From the NCBI GenBank assembly GCA_937911865.1, contig CALDSK010000046.1, forward strand, positions 1-37,547: 37,547 bases of DNA. Direction: 5' to 3'. Source of the stretch: an uncultured Synechococcus sp. GTDB taxonomy: Bacteria > Cyanobacteriota > Cyanobacteriia > Phormidesmidales > Phormidesmidaceae. Below the pieces are notes generated by a model. It ran no database searches and had not been told where the DNA came from. It saw only the letters and a program-made list of their open reading frames with translations. Below are positions 23,728 through 32,752 of the stretch, one piece after another. Each line of letters opens with the position of its first letter. Within the stretch, counting starts at the first letter, position 1. The position numbers were made by a program, and so were the translations under genes.

Positions 23728-25803
23728 CTACCATTGCTCCTCTCCGTACTGTAGCGGCGCTTCGCCGTGCGCTTCAATGACTCGGCCAATAGCGGTCGGC
23801 GGCTTCTTTCGGCCTCTGGTGCTTTTGACTTTGGCAACGCCTTGCTCTGGAATCGGCTCTAGGTCTTCTAGCAGTAAAGAGAATCGCCAGTTTGCCCCAA
23901 AGTCAAAGTGATACTCCAGAGTGTCTCCAACTGAGAGCGATAGGCTGCCGATGGTCACTTCGTCTGTAAACAGCTCGCTCACGCCGTCCAGGTATGGATG
24001 GTCGATAGTGATTCGACGACCGATTGGGTTGGTGTAGGTAAACTGATCGAGATGGTCGTCGTCGAAGCTGACAGCATCGCGGATCAGATTGCCTAGCTGA
24101 TCCATCGTCGCGCCGCCTTTTATTTCAATGCGCCGCCAGATCTCTCCAAGGGTGACCTTAAAGATGTGATTCTCAGGAGCGAACGGATAGTCGAGTGAGG
24201 CCAGCGTCTGTTCCCAGGCTGGAAAGTAGTCTTGCAAGATGGGCTGTAGTTCGTTGAAAAGCGCTGAAGGATCGTCTGACGTTTCCCAGATAAAGCCTTT
24301 AGCGATGTAGGTATTGCGCATCAGCGTCATCAGTGCGTCGCCAAACGGTAGGGCCTCAACGCTTTTGATGCGCCAGCCTTTTCCCTTGGTAGGCTTGCCC
24401 GCAGTGATTTTTGCCAGGCCAAAGAGTTCCATCAGGGCCAGGTTATGGTATCTCGGGTAGTATTTGAGGCTGTGTTGATAGTCGTAGCTTTTATAGGTGC
24501 GTTTTTTGGCCGCAAAGCCTGGCCATCCCTGCAGGCAAAAATCCCCTTCTCCGTCTGGGCGGTATTTGTCGTCGTCAATCATCTCTTGCGAGCTTCTGAT
24601 CATCCAGGCTTCTAGCAGGGTGCAATAGCGCTCAGTCGGATTTAAGGTTTGCCAGGACTCATAAATGTCAGTATTGAGGACCAGACGGTGCTGCTTCCCT
24701 TTTCTGACAATGCCAGCTAGCCCAGTCGCTCGCAGCAGCATGTACAGCCCATGAATGTTGGGATAAGACTTTTGCTGAGGCCGCTGAAGATCGATTTTGA
24801 TCGGGTTTGTCAGCTGTTGATTGATTTCGGCAAGGTGCTTGCGCGGAATTTGCTGACGTTTGCCGCTAACGCTAAGGCCTTTGGGCCCAACGGCGTCTAA
24901 GATAACTTGAAAATCTTTTACGATGGGCCCAGGCGCTGTCTCCGTGAGATTCTGCGCTTCTAGAAGCTCAATAGCCGCTTCTGAAAGCGGCGTAAGATCG
25001 ATGATTCCGCCTTCCTCTATTTCTGACTGTAGCGCTCTAATTTCGTCTAAGTCAGAATCGGGTAGGTTGAGCGCTTGGCCCATCTCCTCCATAGCGCCAA
25101 CCAGTTTGCCAAAGAAGGCAGATGGATCGACCGGTGTACCTTCTTCTGGGATATCGACACCCATCAGGTTGAGGAGTGCTTCAGCACCGGGTGGCGGCGC
25201 GGTCATGGGTACCGTATTGGGACTAAGTGGTGTGATCTTAGATGAGGTCTCTGTCGCGTCTCCTTGTCTGAGGGCTCTAAGCTGCTGATTGTATTCGGCT
25301 TGAAAGGCTTCGACGTCTGCTTGATTGCTCATGTCGTAGCCCGCTTCTGTGCCTTGGAGAATAAAGCTTTTAGCAATGCCTCCTTTGGCCGGATCAAACA
25401 TCCACTGGGTGAATTTGTCTTCAATAGAGAGCAGGTATTTGGCGATCGCACCTGCACTTCTCAGCTTATATTCTGCTTTCAAAAAATTCCAAAATGCCAC
25501 CAGCTCAGGAATCGCATCTTCTGTATCTTCGGGGTCTAGAAGCGTTAACTTACGTGGCAAAATGTATTCCATCACCTCCTGCGCGCTGCGCTTGGTCATT
25601 TTAGGCAGCGTCATTTCACCATACAGATAGGCCATCTCTATAAAGGTGCCAATCCAATTGCCGCCATCTGGATAGTTCTCAATATGCGCCTGACCAATCT
25701 CTGAAACGGCAAACAGATTAATCAATTCAACAATGTAGCTCTCTAGTAGTGGCTCTACGTCATCGTAAGAGAGATTGTCGAGCTGACGAATGTTGAAAGC
25801 CAT
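23728..25803 (-). CDS. pRiA4b ORF-3 family protein with long N-terminal extension
   Basis: The 691-aa protein ends with a pRiA4b ORF-3-like domain (about 555-670): HIFKVTLGEIWRRIEIKGGATMDQLGNLI, VGDTLEYHFDFGANWRFSL and the usual C-terminal basic tail. About 550 residues precede it, with an acidic Pro-containing linker (about 185-260) and Trp/Tyr-rich segments that I do not recognise. Some database names link this domain to IS1096, but no transposase or terminal repeats are here. There is no signal peptide. The function is unknown. The gene is isolated on the minus strand. Confidence 0.82.
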   Translation of the reverse strand: MAFNIRQLDNLSYDDVEPLLESYIVELINLFAVSEIGQAHIENYPDGGNWIGTFIEMAYLYGEMTLPKMTKRSAQEVMEYILPRKLTLLDPEDTEDAIPELVAFWNFLKAEYKLRSAGAIAKYLLSIEDKFTQWMFDPAKGGIAKSFILQGTEAGYDMSNQADVEAFQAEYNQQLRALRQGDATETSSKITPLSPNTVPMTAPPPGAEALLNLMGVDIPEEGTPVDPSAFFGKLVGAMEEMGQALNLPDSDLDEIRALQSEIEEGGIIDLTPLSEAAIELLEAQNLTETAPGPIVKDFQVILDAVGPKGLSVSGKRQQIPRKHLAEINQQLTNPIKIDLQRPQQKSYPNIHGLYMLLRATGLAGIVRKGKQHRLVLNTDIYESWQTLNPTERYCTLLEAWMIRSSQEMIDDDKYRPDGEGDFCLQGWPGFAAKKRTYKSYDYQHSLKYYPRYHNLALMELFGLAKITAGKPTKGKGWRIKSVEALPFGDALMTLMRNTYIAKGFIWETSDDPSALFNELQPILQDYFPAWEQTLASLDYPFAPENHIFKVTLGEIWRRIEIKGGATMDQLGNLIRDAVSFDDDHLDQFTYTNPIGRRITIDHPYLDGVSELFTDEVTIGSLSLSVGDTLEYHFDFGANWRFSLLLEDLEPIPEQGVAKVKSTRGRKKPPTAIGRVIEAHGEAPLQYGEEQW

Positions 25804-25889
25804 GGCGATATGCTGCTAGGTGAGCGTTTATGGGATGGGGACGGGAGCGTCGTATTACGATAGCGAAGAGATAATCGCTCTCTCAAGGC

Positions 25890-25923
25890 TTTGTAATGGG
25901 TTTGTAATGGGTTTGTGATGAGG
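25890..25923. repeat. 11-12 bp tandem repeat, three copies
   Basis: TTTGTAATGGG occurs at 25890-25900 and 25901-25911, then TTTGTGATGAGG at 25912-25923. It lies in the leader of the APH-family gene. Confidence 0.85.
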
Positions 25924-25952
25924 TTTGATGAGTTTCTAAGGGGACAACGATT

Positions 25953-26834
25953 GTGGGAACGCCGCCAGCTGAGGTGAGCCTAACGGTAGATTGGGTGCGA
26001 TCGCTGCTTCAATCTCAACATCCAGACCTGGCTGACTTGCCGCTTCAGCTGGCAGCCTCTGGCTATGACAATGTGATGTTTCGGCTGGGTGACCGGTGGG
26101 CCGTGCGTATGCCCAGACGCAAGCTCGGCGCAGTGCTTATAGAAAAGGAACAAACCTGGCTGCCGCTGCTATCGCCCCAGCTGACGTTGCCTGTCCCGCA
26201 GCCGGTTCGTTTGGGCGTGCCGGGCAGTGGCTACCCTTGGCGCTGGAGCGTGGTGCCCTGGATGCAGGGACAAACGGCGGACCTGGCGCCTTTGAACGTG
26301 GGAGAGGCCGAGCGGCTGGCTGCGTTTTTGCGATCGCTCCACACCCCAGCGCCAGATAATGCGCCGTTTTCTCCTCATCGCGGCGTTCCCTTAGCCAGTC
26401 GTTCTGAGCATGTAACCCAGTGGATGAGCGCTCTAGCCCAATCGAGCAATCTGATTACGCCTGCTATCAAAAAGCTGTGGCAACGTGCGTGCAGAGCGCC
26501 TGCTGCAGCAGACCGTTTTTGGCTGCATAGCGATCTGCATCCGCACAATGTTTTGGTGGTAGCTGGTAGGCTTTCGGGGGTGATTGACTGGGGTGATTTG
26601 ACAGCCGGTGATGTGGCGACAGACCTGGCGACGATTTGGATGCTGTTCGATTCTCAGGGCGCTCGTCAACAGGCTATAAAGGCTTATGGCGCAGATGATG
26701 GGCTGGTTCTTAGGGCCCAGGGATGGGCAATCTTTTTTGCTACTATCCTATTGAAAAACGGGCTAGTCGATAATCCGAGTCACGCGGCGATTGGCCGCAA
26801 TACGCTGCGACGTTTAGCCGAAGACAGTTCCTGA
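25953..26834 (+). CDS. Aminoglycoside phosphotransferase (APH) family kinase
   Basis: The 293-aa protein has the APH/choline-kinase fold. An N-lobe strand-turn SGYDNVMFRLGDRWAVRMP carries the nucleotide-binding Arg in place of Lys, and E64-K-E-Q-T-W-L follows. The catalytic loop is HSDLHPHN (D194, N199), and the Mg-binding motif is VIDWGDLTAGD (D212). The substrate is not predictable; chromosomal members usually act on small metabolites. The start is GTG at 25953. It is followed 18 bp later by the SLH-GHL10 gene on the same strand. Confidence 0.87.
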   Translation: MGTPPAEVSLTVDWVRSLLQSQHPDLADLPLQLAASGYDNVMFRLGDRWAVRMPRRKLGAVLIEKEQTWLPLLSPQLTLPVPQPVRLGVPGSGYPWRWSVVPWMQGQTADLAPLNVGEAERLAAFLRSLHTPAPDNAPFSPHRGVPLASRSEHVTQWMSALAQSSNLITPAIKKLWQRACRAPAAADRFWLHSDLHPHNVLVVAGRLSGVIDWGDLTAGDVATDLATIWMLFDSQGARQQAIKAYGADDGLVLRAQGWAIFFATILLKNGLVDNPSHAAIGRNTLRRLAEDSS

Positions 26835-26852
26835 AGGGTGTAAAAACAGACT

Positions 26853-28562
26853 ATGGACGATATTCAAGGGCACTGGGCGCAACCCTGTATAGAGATACTG
26901 GCTCAGCAGGGGATTGTATCGGGCTATCCGGACGGTACGTTTCGGCCCGAAAGTCCGGTGACTAGAGCAGAATTTGCCACCCTGATTACGCTGGCGTTTC
27001 CAGGCGTTGCTAGTCGTCCCCCGATTCGCTTTAAAGATGTTGCCGCTGACTACTGGGCGGCTGAGAAGATTGAAAAGGTCTACACGACCGGCTGGCTGAC
27101 TGGCTACCCGGGCAATCGGTTTAGACCTAACCTGCCGATTCCTAGAGTGCAGGCAGTGGTTGCGCTAGCAGCGGGCCTGGGCTATTTGGCTGAGCGTGAT
27201 ATTGAAGCTACGCTCAATCAGGTATTGGTAGATGCGATCGCCATTCCTGCCTACGCCCGCAGCAAAATTGCGGCTGCGATAGAACAGCAGCTAATTGTCA
27301 ACTATCCAGACGTAAAGCGCCTACGGCCCAACAAGCCTGCAACCCGAGGCGAGATTGCCGCGCTCCTCTGCCAGGCCCTAGCCAGACAGAGGAGCGCGGC
27401 CAGCCCAATTTCCTACCGACAGATTGCGACGCTCCCCAACAGCGAAATTCGCGGTGTGTGGCTCACTAACGTCGATAGTCAAGTGCTCTTTTCTAACGTA
27501 GGGCTGGTGACCGCGCTAGATCGACTGGCCGCTTACAACTTCAACACGGTCTATCCCACCGTTTGGAACTGGGGCTACACGCTTTACCCTAGCGCCGTAG
27601 CCACTCGCGTATTTGGCTACAAGCAAGGGCTGTTTCCAGATACTGACAATCAAGGGCGAGATGATTTAGCCGAATCTTTGCAAGACAATCGGGATATGTT
27701 GCTAGAGCTGATTGGTCTGGCAAAACAGCGTGGGCTGAGCGTGATTCCCTGGTTTGAATTTGGCCTGATGGCACCCGCTGATTCTCCTTTGGCGCGGCAG
27801 CACCCCGATTGGATGACATTGAGAAAAGACGGCACCCGCATTGAATTTCAAAACAACGGCAAATATGCACGGGTGTGGATGAATCCGTTTCACCCAGAAG
27901 TACAACAGTTTCTCGTTGATTTAGTGACAGAGCTGAGCGCCAACTACGAGATAGACGGCTTCCAGCTAGATGACCATTTTGGTTTGCCCATAGACTTTGG
28001 CTACGATACAACAACCGCCATGCTCTATCAGCGCTCCACCGGAAATCCGCCCCCGGCTAACGCCAAAGACCCCATTTGGATGCGGTGGAGAGCAGATCAA
28101 ATTACCCAGCTAGTGGGCAAGCTGTTTCGAGCAATGAAAGCCTATCGTCCTGGCGCTGTGTTTTCGGTGTCGCCAAGTCCTGCTTGGTTTGCCTACGATA
28201 AGTATCTGCAAGACTGGCCTACCTGGGAGCGTAGCGGCTATGTCGAAGAGCTGCTGGTGCAGGTCTATCGGCGTAGTTTGGAAAGCTTTGTTTATGAGCT
28301 GATTCGGCCAGAGATGGTGAGTGCGCGCGATCGCATTCCTACCGGTATTGGTGTTCTTAGCGGCCTGCGCCAGGACCCTATGGACAGCGCTCTGATTGAA
28401 GCGCAGGTAGCGGCCACTCGTCAGCAGGGATACGGTGGCGTGGCGTTCTTTTTCTACGAATCGATTTGGGACCCAGGCAATGAGACACTTGCCCGACGAG
28501 AACAAATGTTACGGCAGCTCTTTTCTGAGCCAAAGCCCCGGCCCGTTACCTCTGAGGATTGA
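26853..28562 (+). CDS. SLH-domain GHL10-family glycoside hydrolase-like protein
   Basis: The 569-aa protein has three SLH domains: DIQGHWAQPCIEILAQQGIV, then FRPESPVTRAEFATL; FKDVAADYWAAEKIEKVYTTG; and a weaker third ending TRGEIAALLCQAL (about 1-190). A GHL10 barrel follows (about 200-555) with IRGVWLTNVD, PWFEFGLMAP, FQLDDHFGLP and GVAFFFYES. It is a paralogue of the anchored GHL10 protein at 18489. SLH domains bind the cell wall, so export is expected, yet there is no signal peptide, and TAA at 26841-26843 blocks an upstream start in this frame. Confidence 0.87.
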   Translation: MDDIQGHWAQPCIEILAQQGIVSGYPDGTFRPESPVTRAEFATLITLAFPGVASRPPIRFKDVAADYWAAEKIEKVYTTGWLTGYPGNRFRPNLPIPRVQAVVALAAGLGYLAERDIEATLNQVLVDAIAIPAYARSKIAAAIEQQLIVNYPDVKRLRPNKPATRGEIAALLCQALARQRSAASPISYRQIATLPNSEIRGVWLTNVDSQVLFSNVGLVTALDRLAAYNFNTVYPTVWNWGYTLYPSAVATRVFGYKQGLFPDTDNQGRDDLAESLQDNRDMLLELIGLAKQRGLSVIPWFEFGLMAPADSPLARQHPDWMTLRKDGTRIEFQNNGKYARVWMNPFHPEVQQFLVDLVTELSANYEIDGFQLDDHFGLPIDFGYDTTTAMLYQRSTGNPPPANAKDPIWMRWRADQITQLVGKLFRAMKAYRPGAVFSVSPSPAWFAYDKYLQDWPTWERSGYVEELLVQVYRRSLESFVYELIRPEMVSARDRIPTGIGVLSGLRQDPMDSALIEAQVAATRQQGYGGVAFFFYESIWDPGNETLARREQMLRQLFSEPKPRPVTSED

Positions 28563-28571
28563 AGCCTCAAT

Positions 28572-28597
28572 CAATAGCTGCCTACAATAGCTGCCCA
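28572..28597. repeat. 13-bp tandem duplication
   Basis: CAATAGCTGCCTA (28572-28584) and CAATAGCTGCCCA (28585-28597) lie just after the SLH-GHL10 stop codon. Confidence 0.85.
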
Positions 28598-28773
28598 TCG
28601 GTTGCTTGGGTTACGCGATAAAGCGGCCGCCTGCGTGCTGCAAATTGCCGAACATACGGCAAAATGAGTGAGACAGTCGTCAGTTGGCTTCGCCTTATCG
28701 CTATACAAAATATGGCGTAACATCTGTGGCGTAAGCTATATGACAGTTTGCAGTTGCTTTAGGACACGCGTCA

Positions 28774-30717
28774 ATGGATACCGGATTGGATACCGGACTG
28801 ACCTATGAAATTATTGGAGGCACGTTAGGTGCGATCGCCATCCTGATCGGGTTGATTGGCGCGAATCGTCAAAGAGTCCTGACGACTAAGAAAACAGAGT
28901 CTGAGCAGACGAAGCTAAAAGCGCAGTTGGAGTCTTTGACACAGGAGAATCAAAACTTTGTTGAGGCGCTGACGTTTGCTAAAAGTGCGGTTAATGATTT
29001 TGAGAAGCGGTTAGAGCAATCGACTCAAGATTTAAAGCGTAAAGAGAAAGCCAGTAAAAAGCTAGAAGCAACGCTGAGTGAAGTGCGTACAGACGCGTCA
29101 GCCGCGCGGTCGAAACTTAGCCAGTTAGAAGCTGACCTGCAAACGAAAGAGCGTGAGTATAGCCAGCAGGTGCAGGCCTTACAGCGCGACTTTGCGGATC
29201 AAGAAAGTGCTAAGGCGAACGAATTAACGGCTGCACTGGCCGATGCTAAAGCAAAGCATCAGGCAGAATTGAGTGATTTACGATCGCAAATTCAAACCCT
29301 AGAACAGGCCGCTGAGAAAGCCAAAGCAGTCAGTCTCAGTCAGCTGGAGGCGCTGCAAGAAAAATTGGGCGCAGCAGAAACAGAGAAAGCACAGCGCAGC
29401 GCTCAACAGCAGGAGATACAACGAGATACCCAGGCGCTGATAGCAAAGCTAGAAGCCCAGATTAGTGAAATAGAACAAAACTCAGCGGTTCAACAGCAAC
29501 AGAAGGAGGAAGTCTCTCAGCAGGTATTAGAATTAAGAACAGAGCTAACAGCCGTTACTGAGGCAAAAGAACAGATTGAAGCGCAGCTGCGAGAACAGAT
29601 TGAAACCCTACAGTCTCAGGCACAAGCTCAGTCTCAGGCGGCTGCACAGACAGAATCGAATGCTCAATCTGCTTTGAGTGATTTGCAGCAGCAGATTGAC
29701 AAGCTAAATAAAGAGAAGGCGGATGGCGAGAAAACGCTAGAGGACCAGGCCGCCGAGGCGACAGCGCTACGCAGCCAGATTACAGAGTTAGAGCAGCAGC
29801 TAGATACTTTGTCGAAGGCGAACGACGAACAGTCGGCGGCCTTGATTCGCGATCAGGTTCAGCCCTTACGAGAAGAGCGTGATGCCGCTCAGCAGGCTAT
29901 CAAAACGGCAGAAGCAACCATTGCAACGCTTCAGTCACAGGTTGAGTCGCTAGAAGAAGAGAAGAAGGCGCTCACTGAGGCGGTGAGTCAATTAGACGAT
30001 ATTGAGCCGCTTCAAGACCAGGTGCGATCGCTCACCGAACTAAAAGATCAGCTGGCTGGAAAACTATCAGCGTCTGAGCAGGCCATGACAGAGGCTCAGC
30101 AATCGACAGTTGATTTACAACAGCAGCTTTCGGCGCTGGCAGCTGATAAGGCTGCACTAGAAGAAGCCATGGCGCTCAGTCAGGAAGTCATTGCCGCACT
30201 ACAAAAAGAAGTCGCGAGCAAGACAGTGTTACCCGAGCGGCCAACACCTGATAAGAGTCAGGAAAAGCCAGAAGAGAAACAGAACGTAAAGCCCAAAGAA
30301 GTCTCGAATGAGAAGCCGCCAGAAAAACTATCTTCTCAAAAACAGAAGGTAGAGAACGATCGGCCTAAAAGTAATCAGTCCAAAAACAGCCAGTCTCAGC
30401 CCCCTACGGATGCATCCAAGTCCGAAAAAGAATCTGAGAACCCCGCGCCCGTTAAACCAGAGCCTACCGCTGCAGAAGCAGGTGGCCTAACCGGAAAAAT
30501 ATTTGTGCTAACTGGCAAGCTCAGCAAAATTACCTACGAGCAGATTACCGAAACGGTGACTAAAGCAGGTGGGCGAATTAATAAAATGCCTAGCGCTAAG
30601 ACTGACTATATTGTGGTGGGTGAGAATCCGGGTAGCAAACTTAAAAAAGCGGTGAAATGCAATGTGCCGCAGCTCAACGAGGCGCAGCTGCTAGAGCTGT
30701 TCGCCTCGCTTGAATAG
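28774..30717 (+). CDS. Membrane-anchored coiled-coil protein with C-terminal BRCT domain
   Basis: The 647-aa protein has one N-terminal transmembrane helix (12-30, IIGGTLGAIAILIGLIG). About 470 residues of Gln/Glu/Ala/Leu-rich coiled coil follow (about 38-505), then a Lys/Pro/Ser-rich flexible linker (about 505-565) and a BRCT domain at 570-647. The BRCT shows GLTGKIFVLTGKL, KAGGRINK with the conserved Gly-Gly, AKTDYIVVGENPGSKLKKA and a final LNEAQLLELF helix, closest in style to the BRCT of NAD-dependent DNA ligase LigA. BRCT domains bind DNA ends, phosphopeptides or other BRCTs. The N-terminus lacks a long signal region, so the coiled coil and BRCT most likely face the cytoplasm. The function is not known. 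Confidence 0.85.
   Translation: MDTGLDTGLTYEIIGGTLGAIAILIGLIGANRQRVLTTKKTESEQTKLKAQLESLTQENQNFVEALTFAKSAVNDFEKRLEQSTQDLKRKEKASKKLEATLSEVRTDASAARSKLSQLEADLQTKEREYSQQVQALQRDFADQESAKANELTAALADAKAKHQAELSDLRSQIQTLEQAAEKAKAVSLSQLEALQEKLGAAETEKAQRSAQQQEIQRDTQALIAKLEAQISEIEQNSAVQQQQKEEVSQQVLELRTELTAVTEAKEQIEAQLREQIETLQSQAQAQSQAAAQTESNAQSALSDLQQQIDKLNKEKADGEKTLEDQAAEATALRSQITELEQQLDTLSKANDEQSAALIRDQVQPLREERDAAQQAIKTAEATIATLQSQVESLEEEKKALTEAVSQLDDIEPLQDQVRSLTELKDQLAGKLSASEQAMTEAQQSTVDLQQQLSALAADKAALEEAMALSQEVIAALQKEVASKTVLPERPTPDKSQEKPEEKQNVKPKEVSNEKPPEKLSSQKQKVENDRPKSNQSKNSQSQPPTDASKSEKESENPAPVKPEPTAAEAGGLTGKIFVLTGKLSKITYEQITETVTKAGGRINKMPSAKTDYIVVGENPGSKLKKAVKCNVPQLNEAQLLELFASLE
28777..28800. repeat. 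12-bp tandem duplication right after a start codon
   Basis: GGATACCGGATT (28777-28788) and GGATACCGGACT (28789-28800) encode Asp-Thr-Gly-Leu twice at the N-terminus of the BRCT protein. Confidence 0.9.
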
Positions 30718-30744
30718 TGCACACTACTGGAATAGTGCACACTA
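30712..30744. repeat. 18-bp-period duplication over a stop codon
   Basis: GAATAGTGCACACTA at 30712-30726 recurs at 30730-30744. The first copy carries the Glu-TAG end of the BRCT gene. Confidence 0.9.
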
Positions 30745-30752
30745 ACTGATTC

Positions 30753-30776
30753 CAAACCTGACTTCAAACCTGACTC
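30753..30776. repeat. 12-bp tandem duplication
   Basis: CAAACCTGACTT (30753-30764) and CAAACCTGACTC (30765-30776) lie between the convergent BRCT and sulfotransferase genes. Confidence 0.88.
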
Positions 30777-30795
30777 AAAACGCCTGTCGCTACAG

Positions 30796-31830
30796 TTACA
30801 AGGACTGCTCCATTGTTTTGATATCAATGGCGTTGATTTTCTGACGAATGCGATCGCTCAATCCATTCAGCCTCAGCCGCCGAGCGATTAAATCTGCTGA
30901 CGTTAGCGGTAGCCCGTATCTTCCGGTCTTGCGGCTCAAAATACCCAGCTTGTTCTGAATCTTTAGCCACAGGCGTCCCATCTTGGACACCCTCAGATGA
31001 GGCAGCCCGCTGAGCGGATAGCCTCGCTCTACCAGCAGGGGCGCAATCCTCGACTCAATCAGCTGAATTTCTCTTTTAGAAAGCTTGTCGTGCCATTGAT
31101 TCACTAGGCTCGCATTGGGCAGCTCATAATCTGTAGCGTGCGCATAGTTCATCATATCTGGATGGTAGCGCTCACCCATAAACTGACAAACTTTGTCCAG
31201 CGTGCCGACATTGTCATAAATCAGGTTCTCAAAGCGCACCTCTAGCCGCCGATGTTCTGGTACCTTCGCTTTTAGCCGATCCCAAAGTCTTTCCGCGTCC
31301 AGCCAGTGCTTTGCACCGTGCCAGCCATCGCCCGCCCAACCCATTTTCATACAGGAGCGAGTGACGTCGCGGCCGTCGCGCACGATGTGAATAAACCGGG
31401 CATCTGGCCAAATTTTGAGCAGGTGATCGAAGGGATGGTGAGCGGTGGCCCCCTCTGTTGGCTTATTCGTCAGTGCCTGAAACTGGCACAAAAAGCTATT
31501 GACGAGCTCTGGATAGTTCAATCGGCGGTCAATGCTCGGTCTGTCCATCAAAAAGCTGCTATCGGTCTGAAGCCACCGATAGTAGTCCACCAGCTCAGGG
31601 TAATTACCGGCTGAGTCTATACGTTCTACCGCATATTCAAATCCTGCCCAGAATCCAATATTGGGATGATGGTCCAGCATCAGACGGAGCAACCTGATCC
31701 CAGAGCGCTCAGAGCCTACCAAAAAGACGGGCTGCTGGATCCTCTCGAAAGGGTTAGTGCGCGCTTCTGAAAACAGGCTAGCGTTGCAACCTTGCTTAGC
31801 TATCGTGCTTGCTGATAGGGGGTTGACCAT
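30796..31830 (-). CDS. Sulfotransferase family protein
   Basis: The 344-aa protein has the PAPS-binding 5' loop VFLVGSERSGIRLLRLMLD (35-53) and the 3'-phosphate motif FIHIVRDGRDVTRSCMKMG (about 148-166), as in bacterial sulfotransferases that sulfate sugars or metabolites with PAPS. The Lys/Arg of the 5' loop is R42. The C-terminal 60 residues are basic and helical. No transmembrane segment is seen. The gene is convergent with the BRCT gene. Substrate partners are not in the window. Confidence 0.85.
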   Translation of the reverse strand: MVNPLSASTIAKQGCNASLFSEARTNPFERIQQPVFLVGSERSGIRLLRLMLDHHPNIGFWAGFEYAVERIDSAGNYPELVDYYRWLQTDSSFLMDRPSIDRRLNYPELVNSFLCQFQALTNKPTEGATAHHPFDHLLKIWPDARFIHIVRDGRDVTRSCMKMGWAGDGWHGAKHWLDAERLWDRLKAKVPEHRRLEVRFENLIYDNVGTLDKVCQFMGERYHPDMMNYAHATDYELPNASLVNQWHDKLSKREIQLIESRIAPLLVERGYPLSGLPHLRVSKMGRLWLKIQNKLGILSRKTGRYGLPLTSADLIARRLRLNGLSDRIRQKINAIDIKTMEQSL

Positions 31831-31956
31831 TGTGTTTGTCTAACTTGTGCTTATGTATCTGCAGAAGGTCTGATCGATTGCTCCTATATTGACCGAATAT
31901 TTACGGACGCGAGAAGAGCGGGTCTGCTATGTAAGTTTATCTTCACTTAAACCATA

Positions 31957-31984
31957 AAGGCCGCTACCTAAAAGTAGCGACCTT
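31957..31984. terminator. Hairpin, terminator candidate
   Basis: AAGGCCGCTAC (31957-31967) pairs with GTAGCGACCTT (31974-31984) with one mismatch around CTAAAA. It lacks a strong T-run. It could end transcription coming from the Rieske operon before the sulfotransferase gene. Confidence 0.45.
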
Positions 31985-32034
31985 GACGGTGTTTTATGAA
32001 GTTTCGATGAGCCTGACAGTCAGCTGTGGTCAAA

Positions 32035-32115
32035 GAAAGGCCGTAGTCAGGAAAGGCCGTAGTCAGGAAAGGTCGTAGTCAGGAAAGGTCGTAGTCAGGA
32101 AATGCTGTAGTTAAG
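32035..32115. repeat. 16-bp tandem repeat, four copies plus a decayed fifth
   Basis: GAAAGGCCGTAGTCAG at 32035-32050 and 32051-32066, GAAAGGTCGTAGTCAG at 32067-32082 and 32083-32098, then a degenerate copy to 32115. It is in the 3' flank of the Rieske lipoprotein gene. There are no spacers, so it is not a CRISPR. Confidence 0.95.
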
Positions 32116-32146
32116 GAAAGATAGCCCGCGTGAGTTAACTTTCCTT
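32113..32146 (-). terminator. Hairpin after the Rieske lipoprotein gene
   Basis: AAGGAAAG (32113-32120) and CTTTCCTT (32139-32146) form an 8-bp stem with an 18-base loop just past the minus-strand stop codon. The T-run on that strand is modest. Confidence 0.35.
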
Positions 32147-32160
32147 TTCCACTGCTTGAA

Positions 32161-32658
32161 TTAAGTGGTCTGAATTAAAACCAGATCGTCTTCAATTTTA
32201 GCTTCGTACGAACCGAGCGCTTCGTTCGCCGGACCGTCCGTAACTTCACCATCAGTACTGAACTTTGACCCGTGGCAGGGGCAGGCAAATTCGGTATCGG
32301 TCCAGTCAACATGGCAGCCCTGATGTGGACACATAGAGTCTAGGGCGATAATGCCGTCTGGGTTAGCCGGGTCGCGAATGACGATAACAGCGCCTGCCAC
32401 AAAATCCTTGTCGGCAAGAAAACCAGCATCATCTAGTTCTGTGACTGTGCCAAGGGCAGCAAATCCATCGTCACGGACACTGCTATCGACTTCCTCGGTA
32501 GCGGCTTCTGTTGCACCGCAGGGATCGGCGGCTTCGGTGACGTCTTCAGCAGCGTCTTCGGCAGTATCTTCGGCGGGAGAGCAGGCTGCGATCGCAACCG
32601 GCAGCGATGTGGCCATAAAGCTCACACCCACCCAATTCATAAAGGCACGACGTTTCAT
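32161..32658 (-). CDS. Rieske iron-sulfur lipoprotein (PetC3-like)
   Basis: The 165-aa protein starts with a Tat-like signal (RR at 3-4) ending in a lipobox AIAAC with C26. An acidic Glu/Asp/Ala linker follows, then a Rieske fold: box I C110-P-H112-Q-G-C115 and box II C126-P-C128-H129-G-S. The extra cysteines C115 and C128 form the disulfide of bc1/b6f-type, high-potential Rieske proteins. It is shorter than the b6f subunit PetC and lacks its transmembrane helix, so it is likely a lipid-anchored electron carrier. It is 94 bp downstream of the CcsA-like gene and probably in its operon. Confidence 0.85.
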   Translation of the reverse strand: MKRRAFMNWVGVSFMATSLPVAIAACSPAEDTAEDAAEDVTEAADPCGATEAATEEVDSSVRDDGFAALGTVTELDDAGFLADKDFVAGAVIVIRDPANPDGIIALDSMCPHQGCHVDWTDTEFACPCHGSKFSTDGEVTDGPANEALGSYEAKIEDDLVLIQTT

Positions 32659-32752
32659 AATACTTCTCTCTCATTTCTGGGGCGATACCTGAATCAATAT
32701 ACCAAACAGAACAACAGAACAACGGCACTGCGGTCTTTACAAAAGCGATTTC

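Larger units (their letters stand above)
31831..32160. other. Gene-free region, 330 bp
   Basis: It lies between the Rieske lipoprotein stop and the sulfotransferase start, both on the minus strand. It holds a terminator-like hairpin and a 16-bp tandem array. No coding frame is supported. Confidence 0.6.

Noticed and set aside
23728..25803. Mobile element suggested by the pRiA4b ORF-3/IS1096 label
   Set aside because: There is no transposase, no terminal inverted repeats and no target duplication; the domain occurs widely in chromosomal proteins.
32035..32115. Possible small CRISPR array
   Set aside because: The 16-bp units are directly adjacent without spacers, so this is a tandem repeat. 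The same holds for 80-162.
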